In this document: one piece after another, positions 1 through 8,349 of the stretch | Layout: each line of letters starts with the position of its first letter | Position numbering within the stretch: the stretch's first letter is position 1 | NCBI RefSeq assembly: GCF_042140245.1 | Contig: NZ_CP159483.1 | Location: forward strand, 62,001 to 126,000 | Direction of reading: 5' to 3' | Origin: MH13 sp042140245 | GTDB taxonomy: Bacteria > Pseudomonadota > Alphaproteobacteria > Rhizobiales > MH13 | Length of the DNA: 64,000 nucleotides | Program-made: the position numbers and the translations under genes | Notes under the pieces: model-generated | The model's database searches: none | What the model saw: the letters and a program-made list of their open reading frames with translations, nothing else | What the model was told of the DNA's origin: nothing

Positions 1-55
1 GGCTTTGGTGCTGGCCGATCATTTTTTAAGACACCGTGGACAGGTAGGAACCTGA
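1..55 (+). CDS. aroC: chorismate synthase, C-terminal end (partial)
   Basis: Frame 2 is open from the window edge to a TGA at 53-55 and encodes ALVLADHFLRHRGQVGT. This resembles the C-terminus of chorismate synthase, which in this family ends in a helix of the type LxDHLLRxRxQ. The enzyme converts EPSP to chorismate in the shikimate pathway. The stop lies two bases before the TTG of the next gene, and that gene's likely ribosome site (AGGA at 45-48) is inside this coding end, so the two are probably translationally coupled. Only 17 residues are visible, so the call rests on a short match remembered from the family. Confidence 0.65.
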   Translation, partial: ALVLADHFLRHRGQVGT

Positions 56-57
56 TT

Positions 58-1164
58 TTGGATCGTGATTTAAGCCATGTGCAGGCCGCTATCGACGCTT
101 TCAAGCAAGGCGCGATGCTGGTCGTCACCGATGATGATGACCGCGAAAACGAGGGCGATCTGTTCGTTGCGGCCGAGCACTGCACACCAGAAGCTATGGC
201 CTTCATCGTACGCCACACCTCCGGCATTGTCTGTGCGCCCATGCCACCAGCCAGCGCCAAACGGTTGCGCCTCGACCCGATGGTCTCGGCCAACGACGCC
301 CCGCTGGCGACTGCCTTCACGATCTCAGTCGATGTCAAACACGGCCTCACCACGGGCATTTCAGCTGAAGAGCGTACCAACACGGTGCGCGCGCTGGCCA
401 ATGGCAATGTCGGCGCTGACGATTTCGTTCGCCCTGGCCATGTCTTTCCGCTCATCGCCCGCGAAGGGGGTGTGCTTGTGCGTTCCGGGCACACCGAAGC
501 GTGCGTCGATCTCTGCAAGCTGGCTGGGCTTCAGCCGGTGGGCGTACTGGCCGAATTGGTCAATGATGACGGTACGGTGAAGCGGGGCCCAGAAGTCTCT
601 GCCTTTGCCAAAGAGTATAATCTGGTCTCGCTCTCCGTTGCAGACCTCATTGCTTGGCGACAGAAGTCAGAGCGGCTGGTCAATCGTGTTGACGAGGCTG
701 ACATCGATACCCGTCATGGGCCGGCACGGGCCTACAGCTATGAAGTACCCTTCGATGCCATGCAGCATCTTGCCGTGGTCTACGGCAATGTCGACGGTGC
801 GCAGGATGTTCCGGTGCGCCTGCATTTGGAGCAGGTCAGTGAGGATGTTTTTGGCACGCATGGTCGTCTGGATGAGATCATGGAGCGGTTGGCCAAAGAG
901 GGTCGCGGGGTGATTGTTTATCTTCGCGAAGGCTCGGTGGGTGTTGCACCAACCAGCGCCCGCCATGCCCGCTCAACCCAAGACATCGATGATGATCACC
1001 AGACCGCAAGCCTGCGGGCCAACCAATGGCGCGAGATCGGCCTTGGCGCACAGATCTTGCGGGATTTGGGGCTGACATCGATACGGCTGTTGTCGAGCCA
1101 AAAACGCACCTATGTTGGTTTGGAGGGCTTTGGCCTGACGATCACCGACACGGAAATCTTCTAA
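58..1164 (+). CDS. ribB: 3,4-dihydroxy-2-butanone 4-phosphate synthase with degenerate GTP cyclohydrolase II domain (RibBX-type)
   Basis: This riboflavin enzyme makes 3,4-dihydroxy-2-butanone 4-phosphate from ribulose 5-phosphate. Residues about 5-205 form the RibB domain, with the acidic metal/substrate motif DDDDRENEGDL (25-35) and RSGHTEA (142-148). Residues about 210-368 have the outline of a RibA domain but contain no cysteine at all. The three zinc-binding cysteines of GTP cyclohydrolase II are therefore absent; where they should be, the protein reads SEDVFGTHGRLDE. GTP cyclohydrolase activity is thus unlikely and must come from another gene. The start is TTG at 58, with AGGA eight bases upstream, two bases after the aroC stop. 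A similar fusion with an inactive RibA half has been described in bradyrhizobia as RibBX. Confidence 0.9.
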   Translation: MDRDLSHVQAAIDAFKQGAMLVVTDDDDRENEGDLFVAAEHCTPEAMAFIVRHTSGIVCAPMPPASAKRLRLDPMVSANDAPLATAFTISVDVKHGLTTGISAEERTNTVRALANGNVGADDFVRPGHVFPLIAREGGVLVRSGHTEACVDLCKLAGLQPVGVLAELVNDDGTVKRGPEVSAFAKEYNLVSLSVADLIAWRQKSERLVNRVDEADIDTRHGPARAYSYEVPFDAMQHLAVVYGNVDGAQDVPVRLHLEQVSEDVFGTHGRLDEIMERLAKEGRGVIVYLREGSVGVAPTSARHARSTQDIDDDHQTASLRANQWREIGLGAQILRDLGLTSIRLLSSQKRTYVGLEGFGLTITDTEIF

Positions 1165-1168
1165 GCAC

Positions 1169-1729
1169 ATGAGCGATCCCTTTAGTGCCCACTCGCCAAC
1201 ACCGCGCTCTTTGGGCGTGAACTACCTGTCAGGTACTGGCGATATGATGGCCTATGGTGGGATCGTGCTGGCGGCGCTCGGCGTTCTGGCCTTTTTTGTC
1301 CAGGGTCAGTTCGTTTTCCTGATCATGGTGCCCATTGGGCTTGTTGTTTCGCTCTATTTCTATCCGCTGATCGAAAAGGGTGTCGTGCGGATGGGTGCAG
1401 ACTCCCGTGGCCTCTATTTTGAGCGGCTGGGCATTATCCCATGGGCTGCGATCAAGAGCGTGCGTCACCAGCAGCGCGCTCTTAGAACACTGCGCTTGCA
1501 CACGCTGCATGTAGAGCTTCGTGCCGCGCCGGAGACCGTGGTCACCGAACAGGACGATGTGCCGTTTTGGAAAGCACCCATGGTGAAGGCGTGGAAACGC
1601 GAGGGCAATACGATTTCCATCGACCTGCATCCGCTGGCCAAAGATCCGGTGAACCTGGTTGATCACCTGCTCGCCTTCCGCCCTGACCTTTTGAAAGAGG
1701 TCCAGGACGTACGCGTGGAGCTGGGGTGA
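1169..1729 (+). CDS. small membrane protein of unknown function
   Basis: This 186-residue protein starts four bases after the ribB stop, so it is probably in the same transcript. Residues about 25-60 hold two adjacent hydrophobic segments (around GGIVLAALGVLAFF and FLIMVPIGLVVSLYF), giving a short hairpin in the inner membrane. The following soluble part (about 70-186) has alternating beta-like segments (SRGLYFERLGIIPWAAIKSV) that resemble small PH-like membrane-associated domains. I do not recognise a specific family and assign no function. The ORF is clearly coding because codon usage matches its neighbours and the antisense frames are ordinary shadows. Confidence 0.75.
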   Translation: MSDPFSAHSPTPRSLGVNYLSGTGDMMAYGGIVLAALGVLAFFVQGQFVFLIMVPIGLVVSLYFYPLIEKGVVRMGADSRGLYFERLGIIPWAAIKSVRHQQRALRTLRLHTLHVELRAAPETVVTEQDDVPFWKAPMVKAWKREGNTISIDLHPLAKDPVNLVDHLLAFRPDLLKEVQDVRVELG

Positions 1730-1740
1730 GATTGCACCAA

Positions 1741-1768
1741 GCCCCGGACACCGAAGGTCAGCCGGGGC
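1741..1768. terminator. possible intergenic hairpin between convergent genes
   Basis: GCCCCGG at 1741-1747 pairs with CCGGGGC at 1762-1768 across a 14-base loop, in the 115-base gap between the small membrane gene (+) and glyS (-). Neither side has a T run, so this is a weak candidate for a shared terminator. Confidence 0.3.
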
Positions 1769-1844
1769 CTCGCGCCACTTGACCATTGAGGTCCTGGATC
1801 GCTTTCAGCGTCCCGGACTTTATCCGCCCATGACGATTGTGGGA

Positions 1845-4130
1845 TCAGCCCTCGATCTTTGACAGATCAGCCACAGCGCCGATTTCACGGCGCACGCCTT
1901 CCAGAAGCGCTAACCGGTTGGCGCGCACGGCCTCGTCCTCAGCGTTCACCAGCACGGCGTCGAAGAATGCATCAATGGGTCCGCGCAGGGTTGCGAGAGC
2001 GTGCATCGCCGCTTCGAAGTCGCCCTTCTCGATGGCCTGATGCGAGGTTGTCGCCGTTGTGGACAAAGCGTCATTCAACACGCCCTCTTCGGCCTGCTCA
2101 AACAAAGATGCATCGATACTTTCGGCAACCCTGGTGTCCTTTCTCTCTTCGGCAGCCAGAATGTTGGCGGCACGGCGATAGCCCGCCAGAAGATTTTGGC
2201 CATCATCGGATTCAAGCAGTTTGGAGAGGGCATCGGCGGCCTGAACCGTGCGAAGGATGTCCCCCTGCCCAGCTGATGCAGAAGCATCGACCACATCATG
2301 ACCGATGCCTTCGTCGCGGAGTGCGACCTTGAGGCGGTCGATGATGAAAGCCATCAGACCGGTTTCAGCATCAATGATCGAATTGTATGCCGTTGATGCT
2401 AACGATGCACCTACTGCTTGAATTCCGAGTACCAATTCATCAGCTTGTTCGACTTTCTCGACGAGTTGTTCGATCGGAAGATCGCTATCTTTTTCTATTC
2501 GATGCTGGATCGCCAACTCACTCAAAGCACTAACAAGTGCTGGGGTATGTAGGGCTAAAAGCAGGCGAACGCTGATCTCCAACCCATTCTCACGCACCAA
2601 CCGCACGACACCCAAGGCCGCGCGTCGCAGCGCATAAGGGTCTTTCGAGCCAGTTGGCTTCTCGTCGATGGCCCAGAAGCCGCAGAGCGTGTCGAGCTTA
2701 TCGGCAAGCGCGACGGAGACGGCGACCAGATCGGCCGGCACGGAGTTTGATGGGCCTTGCGGTTTATAGTGATCCTCAATCGCCGCAACGACAGATGGGT
2801 CTTCGCCCTGAAGCGCAGCGTAGCGCGCGCCCATGAAACCCTGAAGTTCCGGGAACTCGCCGACCACCTCAGTTTGAAGATCAGCCTTTGCAAGCTTGGC
2901 AGCGTGTTCCGCCAGATCAGGATCAGCGTCGATGATCTCAGCGACGGTGCGCGAAAGCGCCGCGATGCGGGCGATGCGCTCGCCTTGCGTGCCAAGCTTG
3001 GCATGGAACACCACATTCAGAGCATCCAAACGTGCACTGCGCTGATCCAATGGCTTCGAAAGGTCCAGACCCAGCTTATCCGCACTCTCTTCCAGTGCAT
3101 GCAAGTCCGGCAAATTGGCCTGATCGGTCTGCCAGAAATAGAGCGCGTCGGAGAGGCGTGCGGCGATGACCCGCTCATTGCCTTCAACCACGGCTGCACC
3201 ACCATCATCGGGCACGATGTTAGAGGTAAGCAGGAACTTATTGGCGAGGTCGCCCGTGGAAGGATCGCGCAGCACGAAGCATTTTTGGTTGGCGCGGATG
3301 GTGGCGCGGATCACCGCATCGGGGATCTGCAAAAACGCCTCATCGAACGAACCCATCATGACGACCGGCCATTCGACCAATCCGGCCACCTCGTCCAGCA
3401 GGCCGGGGTCTTCAACCAATTCCAGACCTTGCGCAAAGGCAAGGTTCTTTGCCTCGGTCTCGATGATGGCTTTGCGCCGCTCGGTGTCGAGCACAACTTT
3501 GGCGGCTTCCAGCTTGGTCTGGTAGTCGTCGAGCCGGCGCACGGCAAAACGATCTGGCGCGTGGAAGCGATGCCCCTCGGTGGTGTTCGACGCTGTGATG
3601 CCGCCAACCTCAATAGGTATCACAACAGGGTCTTCGGTTTCCGGCCCAAAGGTGCAGAGGATGGAGTGCAGCGGGCGCACCCACCGCAAAGGCCCCGAGC
3701 CCCAACGCATCGATTTCGGCCAGGGGAAAGTCTCCACAACCTCTTTCACCGCCTCGGCGATGATGTCTTCGGCAGCGCGCCCAGGCTTGACAATCTTAGC
3801 GAGGTAGAAGGCCCCTTTCTTCGGGTCTTCGACCGTTTCTGCCTCGTCAATCGAGGCAAGCCCAGCACCCCGCAAAAAGCCTTCAATCGCCTTCTCCGGC
3901 GCGCCAACACGTGGACCCTTCTTTTCCTCGTTCACATCGGGCGAACGGGTGGGAACACCAGCCACATGCAGTGCCAAGCGGCGCGGCGTGACGAACGCTT
4001 TGGCTCCCTCATAGACAAGCCCAGCATCCACCAATCGGTTGGTGATGCCTTTTCGAAGGTCTTCTGCCGCACGGGTCTGCATGCGCGCAGGGATTTCTTC
4101 AGAAAACAGTTCAAGCAACAGGTCGGGCAT
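1845..4130 (-). CDS. glyS: glycine--tRNA ligase beta subunit
   Basis: Beta subunit of the bacterial alpha2beta2 glycyl-tRNA synthetase, which charges tRNA-Gly together with GlyQ (7134-8072). The N-terminus (MPDLLLELFSEEIPARMQ) and the segments RWVRPLHSIL, EGHRFH, ANQKCF and LADKLDTL are typical. At 761 residues it is longer than the usual ~690-710. The extra length falls at about residues 530-593, between RLVRENGLEISVRLLL and IIDRLKVALRDEG. That insert (roughly 2341-2540) is AT-richer than the rest of the gene, about 44% G+C by hand count over 2341-2520. It is the last gene of the run glyQ-lemA-DUF2207-VOC-glyS and starts 47 bases after the VOC gene. Confidence 0.97.
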   Translation of the reverse strand: MPDLLLELFSEEIPARMQTRAAEDLRKGITNRLVDAGLVYEGAKAFVTPRRLALHVAGVPTRSPDVNEEKKGPRVGAPEKAIEGFLRGAGLASIDEAETVEDPKKGAFYLAKIVKPGRAAEDIIAEAVKEVVETFPWPKSMRWGSGPLRWVRPLHSILCTFGPETEDPVVIPIEVGGITASNTTEGHRFHAPDRFAVRRLDDYQTKLEAAKVVLDTERRKAIIETEAKNLAFAQGLELVEDPGLLDEVAGLVEWPVVMMGSFDEAFLQIPDAVIRATIRANQKCFVLRDPSTGDLANKFLLTSNIVPDDGGAAVVEGNERVIAARLSDALYFWQTDQANLPDLHALEESADKLGLDLSKPLDQRSARLDALNVVFHAKLGTQGERIARIAALSRTVAEIIDADPDLAEHAAKLAKADLQTEVVGEFPELQGFMGARYAALQGEDPSVVAAIEDHYKPQGPSNSVPADLVAVSVALADKLDTLCGFWAIDEKPTGSKDPYALRRAALGVVRLVRENGLEISVRLLLALHTPALVSALSELAIQHRIEKDSDLPIEQLVEKVEQADELVLGIQAVGASLASTAYNSIIDAETGLMAFIIDRLKVALRDEGIGHDVVDASASAGQGDILRTVQAADALSKLLESDDGQNLLAGYRRAANILAAEERKDTRVAESIDASLFEQAEEGVLNDALSTTATTSHQAIEKGDFEAAMHALATLRGPIDAFFDAVLVNAEDEAVRANRLALLEGVRREIGAVADLSKIEG

Positions 4131-4177
4131 AGAGAGATCGCTTAAGGGGCTGACGGCGAATTCAGGTCCACTAAGAC

Positions 4178-4564
4178 CTACTGTTCGAGGTCTTGGCCAA
4201 ACGCGATGTCATGGCCATCCAGGTCCTGAATGCCGAATTCGAGAACGTTGTAGGGTTGTTGGCACAGCGTGTAGTCGATCTTTGCGCCGTTCGCCACACA
4301 TTCCTCATAGAATGCTTTGGCATCATCGACCCAGAAGTACGCGTTCCACATTTTGTCGACCACTTTCCAATGCGGCACGATCTCATGATCGTCTGGGGCC
4401 TGGGACAGCATCACGAAACAGGTATCGCGGCGACCGATGGCAAAGGTGGGTTTCGGATCGCCATAAGGGCGCAGTTTGAAACCCAAGGCATCGCGCCAAT
4501 ACGCTATTGATGCCTCCAAATCTTTGGCCAGCAAAACAGGCGCTTGTTCAAGCAGTTTGGCCAT
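4178..4564 (-). CDS. VOC / glyoxalase-bleomycin resistance family protein
   Basis: This 128-residue single-domain protein has the paired beta-alpha-beta-beta-beta modules of the vicinal oxygen chelate fold. The first half is VLLAKDLEASIAYWRDALGF and the second is FWVDDAKAFYEECVANGA, ending in DLDGHDIAFGQ. Such proteins include metal-dependent lyases, dioxygenases and drug-binding proteins; nothing here fixes the substrate. The start is supported by AAGGAG eight bases upstream. It lies between DUF2207 (33-base gap) and glyS (47-base gap), inside the glycyl-tRNA synthetase operon, with no obvious functional link to it. Confidence 0.85.
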   Translation of the reverse strand: MAKLLEQAPVLLAKDLEASIAYWRDALGFKLRPYGDPKPTFAIGRRDTCFVMLSQAPDDHEIVPHWKVVDKMWNAYFWVDDAKAFYEECVANGAKIDYTLCQQPYNVLEFGIQDLDGHDIAFGQDLEQ

Positions 4565-4597
4565 TTCGGTCTCCTTGTCTGTCTCCTTGCGCGATCT

Positions 4598-6532
4598 CTA
4601 CCAGCCGCCGCCACCTCCGCCGCCGCCGCCACCACCCGATGACCCACCACCACCGCCGGAAGAGCCAGAGGATTTGGGCATAGAGGATGCATAGGCTGCG
4701 CCAATCGTTGACGCGATGGCTGTTGTCGACGCGGCGATCGATCCAGGGTTGAAGCTCGACCCATGGTAGTAGCCTGGTCGATAGGATGGCCGGTCAGTTG
4801 GCGCCATCTTGGCCAAATGTGACTCCAGGGCCTCCGACCAAGGCTTTTCCACGCCGAGCGCAATGGCATAGGGCAGAAAGCGCTCGAACAGTTCCAGCGA
4901 AAAGTCTGGTGCATCGACCATGTTCATGCGCTCGGCCTCAGCCACGGAGAGATAGAGGCGGAAACCTTCAATCTCCTCCATCAGTTTCTGACCTTCAGGC
5001 GTCGGCGCGAACATCAAAATCGCAAACATGGCAATGGTGGCGCCCATTGCGAAGGCGACCAGCATCGTCAGCTGCAAAGCCCAGCCAGATGCGAACTGGC
5101 TGGCGGGTGATGTGTGAAAAATGAACATCAAGATGGCGATCACGCCAAGCGCTGTTACCGAAAAGGCAAAGGCGACAAAGCCATGGATCTGCGGCGCGCG
5201 CCCGGTGAACCGTGCGTAGGCTTTGGTGAGTGTGAGGCCAACAATGGCGCCGCCAAGAAAGTGGAAGATAACGCCAACAACCAGCACTTCTGTTCCCGGG
5301 AAGAGCACCAGGAACAGGAAGAGGCTGATCACGGCGATCACCACACCAAGGATCGTGTAGCCTGGATTGTGCTTGAAGTACTTGCCGCCAAACTCCTGGC
5401 TGATGCTGGCACGAAAGCTGGTGGTGGCACCCATCAATCTGCGGGCATTCGCCCGATTGAAAGTGAGCGCATCGTTGGATCCGAGCAGACCCCGCATCAA
5501 AGCGCGCTCGCCTGGTGGAAGCTCGCCATCCGAAGGGGCACCCGGCTCGTCCTTGCGGCGTACGGTGACCTTGCTGTCCTGCTCATCAATCGTCAGCTTG
5601 CCGCGCGTGCCAAGCGACACTAAGGCAGCCATGAAACTCTTGCCCGCGCTACCGCCTTTGTGTCCGCGGAAGTAAACCCAGCTAATAGCAGCTGGCGACA
5701 GTCCACGTGGTGGTTCAAAGCGTGGAAAAACAACACCGCGATCAGGGTCGCGCCCCACCTTCATCCAGCTGGAGAACAAGTACACGAACACCAAAATCGC
5801 GCCGATGAGGACGGACGCGATGCCAAAATTGTCGCGCAAGGCTTTGAACTGGAGCGCGCCACCTGACGGTTCTTCAATCAACCCTTTTTCAAAGGAGACA
5901 GCCACCGTTAGCCCTTCACGGGCAGCCAGCGTGCTGGTGGTCTCAAAGCGAACTGTCGTCGGGCCGACAGTGCTCACCCGCGCATTGTTCTTGGTCGATC
6001 CAAACCGTCCGGTGAAGGATGCCGTGTTGAGGATGCTTGCACCTGGTGGCAACTGAATGGTCGCAACCGCACGCTCGATCGGAAACGACCAAAAATTGCC
6101 TGTGGCGTTCCAATAGACCTCGTCGAAATCCTCAAAGAACCCCATCTGGTGGCGCGAGCGATAGGTAATCTCATAGGTGTAGACACCTGGCGAAATCCAT
6201 ACATCGGCGCTGCCGATATAGAGCCGCGTGCCGCCCTCGATAGGTTCCTGATGGTGCGGCTCGTCCGCGCCGTCACGGGTGACGGACATCACCTCGAACG
6301 TGGTGCGATCCACAAGGCCCGATGGAAGACGGCGCACGGTTGGAAAGTCTCGGAAAATACCCCGACGGATTTCAAAGCCTTCGGCGCGCACGGTGATGCG
6401 TTCGGTGACGATGAAATCACCGTCGATCTCCACATCGACCAGTGTCTCGTAGGTCAGGATTTCTTCGCGGGCATGTGCCGGAGAGACGACCCAAGCGATG
6501 GCAAGAAGAAGAAAGGCAAGAAAGCGCGTCAT
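4598..6532 (-). CDS. DUF2207 family membrane protein with glycine-rich tail
   Basis: An N-terminal signal peptide (MTRFLAFLLLAIAWVVSPAHA) is followed by the DUF2207 extracytoplasmic domain, containing the motif RRGIFRDFP and the YRSRHQMGFFEDFDEVYWNATG segment, to about residue 230. A transmembrane segment (FGIASVLIGAILVFVYLF), a cytoplasmic region and further membrane segments around residues 400-530 come next. It ends in a Gly/Ser-rich tail finishing GGGGGGGGGGGW, as is common in this family. The frame is open further upstream, but GGAGG followed by ATGATG at 6535/6532 puts the start there; 6532 has the better spacing (7 bases). It follows lemA by 13 bases, and LemA-DUF2207 pairs are common and probably act together at the cell envelope. 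Exact function is unknown. Confidence 0.9.
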   Translation of the reverse strand: MTRFLAFLLLAIAWVVSPAHAREEILTYETLVDVEIDGDFIVTERITVRAEGFEIRRGIFRDFPTVRRLPSGLVDRTTFEVMSVTRDGADEPHHQEPIEGGTRLYIGSADVWISPGVYTYEITYRSRHQMGFFEDFDEVYWNATGNFWSFPIERAVATIQLPPGASILNTASFTGRFGSTKNNARVSTVGPTTVRFETTSTLAAREGLTVAVSFEKGLIEEPSGGALQFKALRDNFGIASVLIGAILVFVYLFSSWMKVGRDPDRGVVFPRFEPPRGLSPAAISWVYFRGHKGGSAGKSFMAALVSLGTRGKLTIDEQDSKVTVRRKDEPGAPSDGELPPGERALMRGLLGSNDALTFNRANARRLMGATTSFRASISQEFGGKYFKHNPGYTILGVVIAVISLFLFLVLFPGTEVLVVGVIFHFLGGAIVGLTLTKAYARFTGRAPQIHGFVAFAFSVTALGVIAILMFIFHTSPASQFASGWALQLTMLVAFAMGATIAMFAILMFAPTPEGQKLMEEIEGFRLYLSVAEAERMNMVDAPDFSLELFERFLPYAIALGVEKPWSEALESHLAKMAPTDRPSYRPGYYHGSSFNPGSIAASTTAIASTIGAAYASSMPKSSGSSGGGGGSSGGGGGGGGGGGW

Positions 6533-6545
6533 CATGCGCCCTCCA

Positions 6546-7103
6546 CTAGCTGAACGAGACTTGTGGCGCAGCCCGATCTGCCGGGTCTTCCAGCTCGAAA
6601 TACTCCGCCTGCTGGAAACCAAAATTGTTGGCCACCAGGTTCGACGGGAACTGCTCGACCTGCGTGTTGAAGCCGCGCACTGCGCCATTGTAGTAGCGCC
6701 GTGCCAATTGCAGCTTGTCTTCGGTTTCTTCCAAGGCCTCTTGGAACTCTTGAAAGTTGGCGGAGGCTTTAAGGTCCGGATAGGCCTCGGCGACCGCGAT
6801 CAGCTTGCCCAAGGCGGCGCCCAAAAGGCTCTCCACGCCTGCGCGCTCGGCGGGGTGATCATCCCCAACAGCTTGCGCCCGGGCCCGCAGTGCTGTGACG
6901 TTCTCCAGAACCTCTTTTTCATGCCCCATGTAACCTTTTACGGTTTCCAGCAGGTTGGGGATGAGATCGGAGCGACGCTGAAGCTGGACCGAAATACCAG
7001 ACCAGCCCTCGCGGACCATTTGTCTGCTTTTCACCAGTGCGTTGTAGATGACAATCGCATAGCCAACAACGGCGATGATGAGCGCGAAAATGATCCATTC
7101 CAT
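6546..7103 (-). CDS. lemA: LemA family protein
   Basis: This 185-residue protein has an N-terminal membrane anchor (residues 3-22) and a long helical cytoplasmic or periplasmic domain. The hallmark segments are YNALVKSRQMVREGWSGI, QRRSDLIPNLLETVKGYM, AYPDLKAS and RRYYNGAVRGFNT. LemA proteins are membrane-anchored four-helix proteins of uncertain role, often encoded next to a DUF2207 or TPM-domain protein, as here (13-base gap). The gene follows glyQ by 30 bases in the same operon. Confidence 0.93.
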   Translation of the reverse strand: MEWIIFALIIAVVGYAIVIYNALVKSRQMVREGWSGISVQLQRRSDLIPNLLETVKGYMGHEKEVLENVTALRARAQAVGDDHPAERAGVESLLGAALGKLIAVAEAYPDLKASANFQEFQEALEETEDKLQLARRYYNGAVRGFNTQVEQFPSNLVANNFGFQQAEYFELEDPADRAAPQVSFS

Positions 7104-7133
7104 AGGGCTGTTCCTTGTTGAAGCGACCTTGGT

Positions 7134-8072
7134 TTAGGCGGCCTTGTCGGTGGCAGCAGCGCCACCGGCGCGGGTGTTCAGCCATGCGGCCCCACAGGCC
7201 TTGGCCAGTTCGCGCACTTTAAGAATGTAAGACTGGCGTTCTGTAACGGAGATCACACCGCGTGCGTCGAGCAAATTGAAAATGTGGCTGGCTTTGATGC
7301 ATTGATCATAGGCTGGCAGCACGATTGTGTTGGGGCCTTCTGCGTCTGGTCTGCCCGCTTCAAGAAGTTGGCGGCAGGCGCGTTCGGCATCCTCAAAGTG
7401 TCGAAAAAGCACAGCGGTATCGGCAGCTTCGAAGTTGTGGCGCGAATACTCTTCCTCAGCCTGCAAAAACACATCGCCGTAGGTGACCTTTTCATCGCCC
7501 TCTTGGCCGTTGAAATTGAGATCATAAACGTTCTCAACGCCTTGCAGGTACATGGCGATGCGCTCAAGGCCATAGGTCAGTTCGCCTGAAACAGGCGAGC
7601 AATCAAAACCGCAAACTTGCTGGAAGTAGGTGAACTGCGAGATCTCCATACCATCGCACCAGCATTCCCAGCCTAGGCCCCAGGCGCCAAGCGTTGGGCT
7701 TTCCCAATCATCTTCAACGAAACGGATGTCGTGGGTCGAGGCTTCCAAGCCAACGACCGCCAAAGAGCGCAGATAAAGGTCCTGCAGATCAGGCGGCGAT
7801 GGCTTGAGGATCACCTGGTATTGGTAGAAGTGCTGCAGACGGTTGGGGTTCTCGCCGTACCGACCATCCTTGGGGCGCCGCGAAGGCTGTACATAGGCGG
7901 CCTTCCAGGGCTTTGGACCAAGAGAACGCAGTGTTGTGGCCGGATGGAACGTGCCTGCCCCCATTTCCATGTCGTAGGGCTGGAGTATCGCGCAGCCCTG
8001 GTCAGCCCAGAACTGTTGCAGTGTCAAAATCAGCCCCTGAAAGGAGCGTTTGGGATCATTGTGGGAAGACAT
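7134..8072 (-). CDS. glyQ: glycine--tRNA ligase alpha subunit
   Basis: Catalytic alpha subunit of the heterotetrameric glycyl-tRNA synthetase. At 312 residues it has normal length with a short C-terminal extension (TRAGGAAATDKAA). Diagnostic segments include LQQFWADQGCAILQPYD, GAGTFHPATTLR, YVQPSRRPKDGRYGENPNR, LGWECWCDGMEISQFTYFQQ and GELTYGLERIAMYLQ. These are the class II aminoacylation core and dimer motifs. GlyS, its partner, lies about 3 kb downstream, with lemA, DUF2207 and VOC genes between them. The 67-base gap upstream separates it from a small membrane protein gene. Confidence 0.97.
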   Translation of the reverse strand: MSSHNDPKRSFQGLILTLQQFWADQGCAILQPYDMEMGAGTFHPATTLRSLGPKPWKAAYVQPSRRPKDGRYGENPNRLQHFYQYQVILKPSPPDLQDLYLRSLAVVGLEASTHDIRFVEDDWESPTLGAWGLGWECWCDGMEISQFTYFQQVCGFDCSPVSGELTYGLERIAMYLQGVENVYDLNFNGQEGDEKVTYGDVFLQAEEEYSRHNFEAADTAVLFRHFEDAERACRQLLEAGRPDAEGPNTIVLPAYDQCIKASHIFNLLDARGVISVTERQSYILKVRELAKACGAAWLNTRAGGAAATDKAA

Positions 8073-8139
8073 CGGCGCCTGCGAACAAAGTCAAAAGGAT
8101 GAACAATCTCGTAGGCAGCCAGGTGTTTTGGGTCAAGCT

Positions 8140-8328
8140 TCAGTCGTCGGCTGGCCGGTAAGTCCCTGTTGCTTCATCTTTCTCAAGCCGCTGGGCGTCT
8201 TTGCGTTCACGCGGAGCAGACCGTTGAGCTTGCATGGTGTTGTTCACGCGTCGCCATTCACGCCGTGCCATACGAAACAACACCAGCCCGCCTACAAAGA
8301 TAGCGGCACTTGTGAGCAAAGTCGGCAT
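8140..8328 (-). CDS. small conserved single-span membrane protein
   Basis: This 62-residue protein has one hydrophobic segment near the N-terminus (residues 3-20, LLTSAAIFVGGLVLFRMA). A strongly charged tail (RREWRRVNN, then RERKDAQRLEKDEATGTYRP) would lie in the cytoplasm by the positive-inside rule. It sits 21 bases after the S49 peptidase gene and 67 bases before glyQ. Similar short proteins sit upstream of glyQ in rhizobia, as I recall. The function is unknown; a link to the neighbouring membrane peptidase is a guess from position. Confidence 0.75.
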   Translation of the reverse strand: MPTLLTSAAIFVGGLVLFRMARREWRRVNNTMQAQRSAPRERKDAQRLEKDEATGTYRPADD

Positions 8329-8349
8329 TGTGTCTCCTCCCTGAACTGC

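Noticed and set aside
1..57. FMN riboswitch ahead of ribB
   Set aside because: The 57 bases upstream are coding (end of aroC) and start two bases from ribB, so no leader can be present there.
2757..4145. 462-codon open frame on the + strand
   Set aside because: It is the antisense of glyS, with no ribosome site and a composition that follows from the glyS codons; glyS is unmistakable on the other strand.
4598..4680. GC-rich repeat that looks like a microsatellite
   Set aside because: It encodes the normal Gly/Ser-rich tail of the DUF2207 protein.
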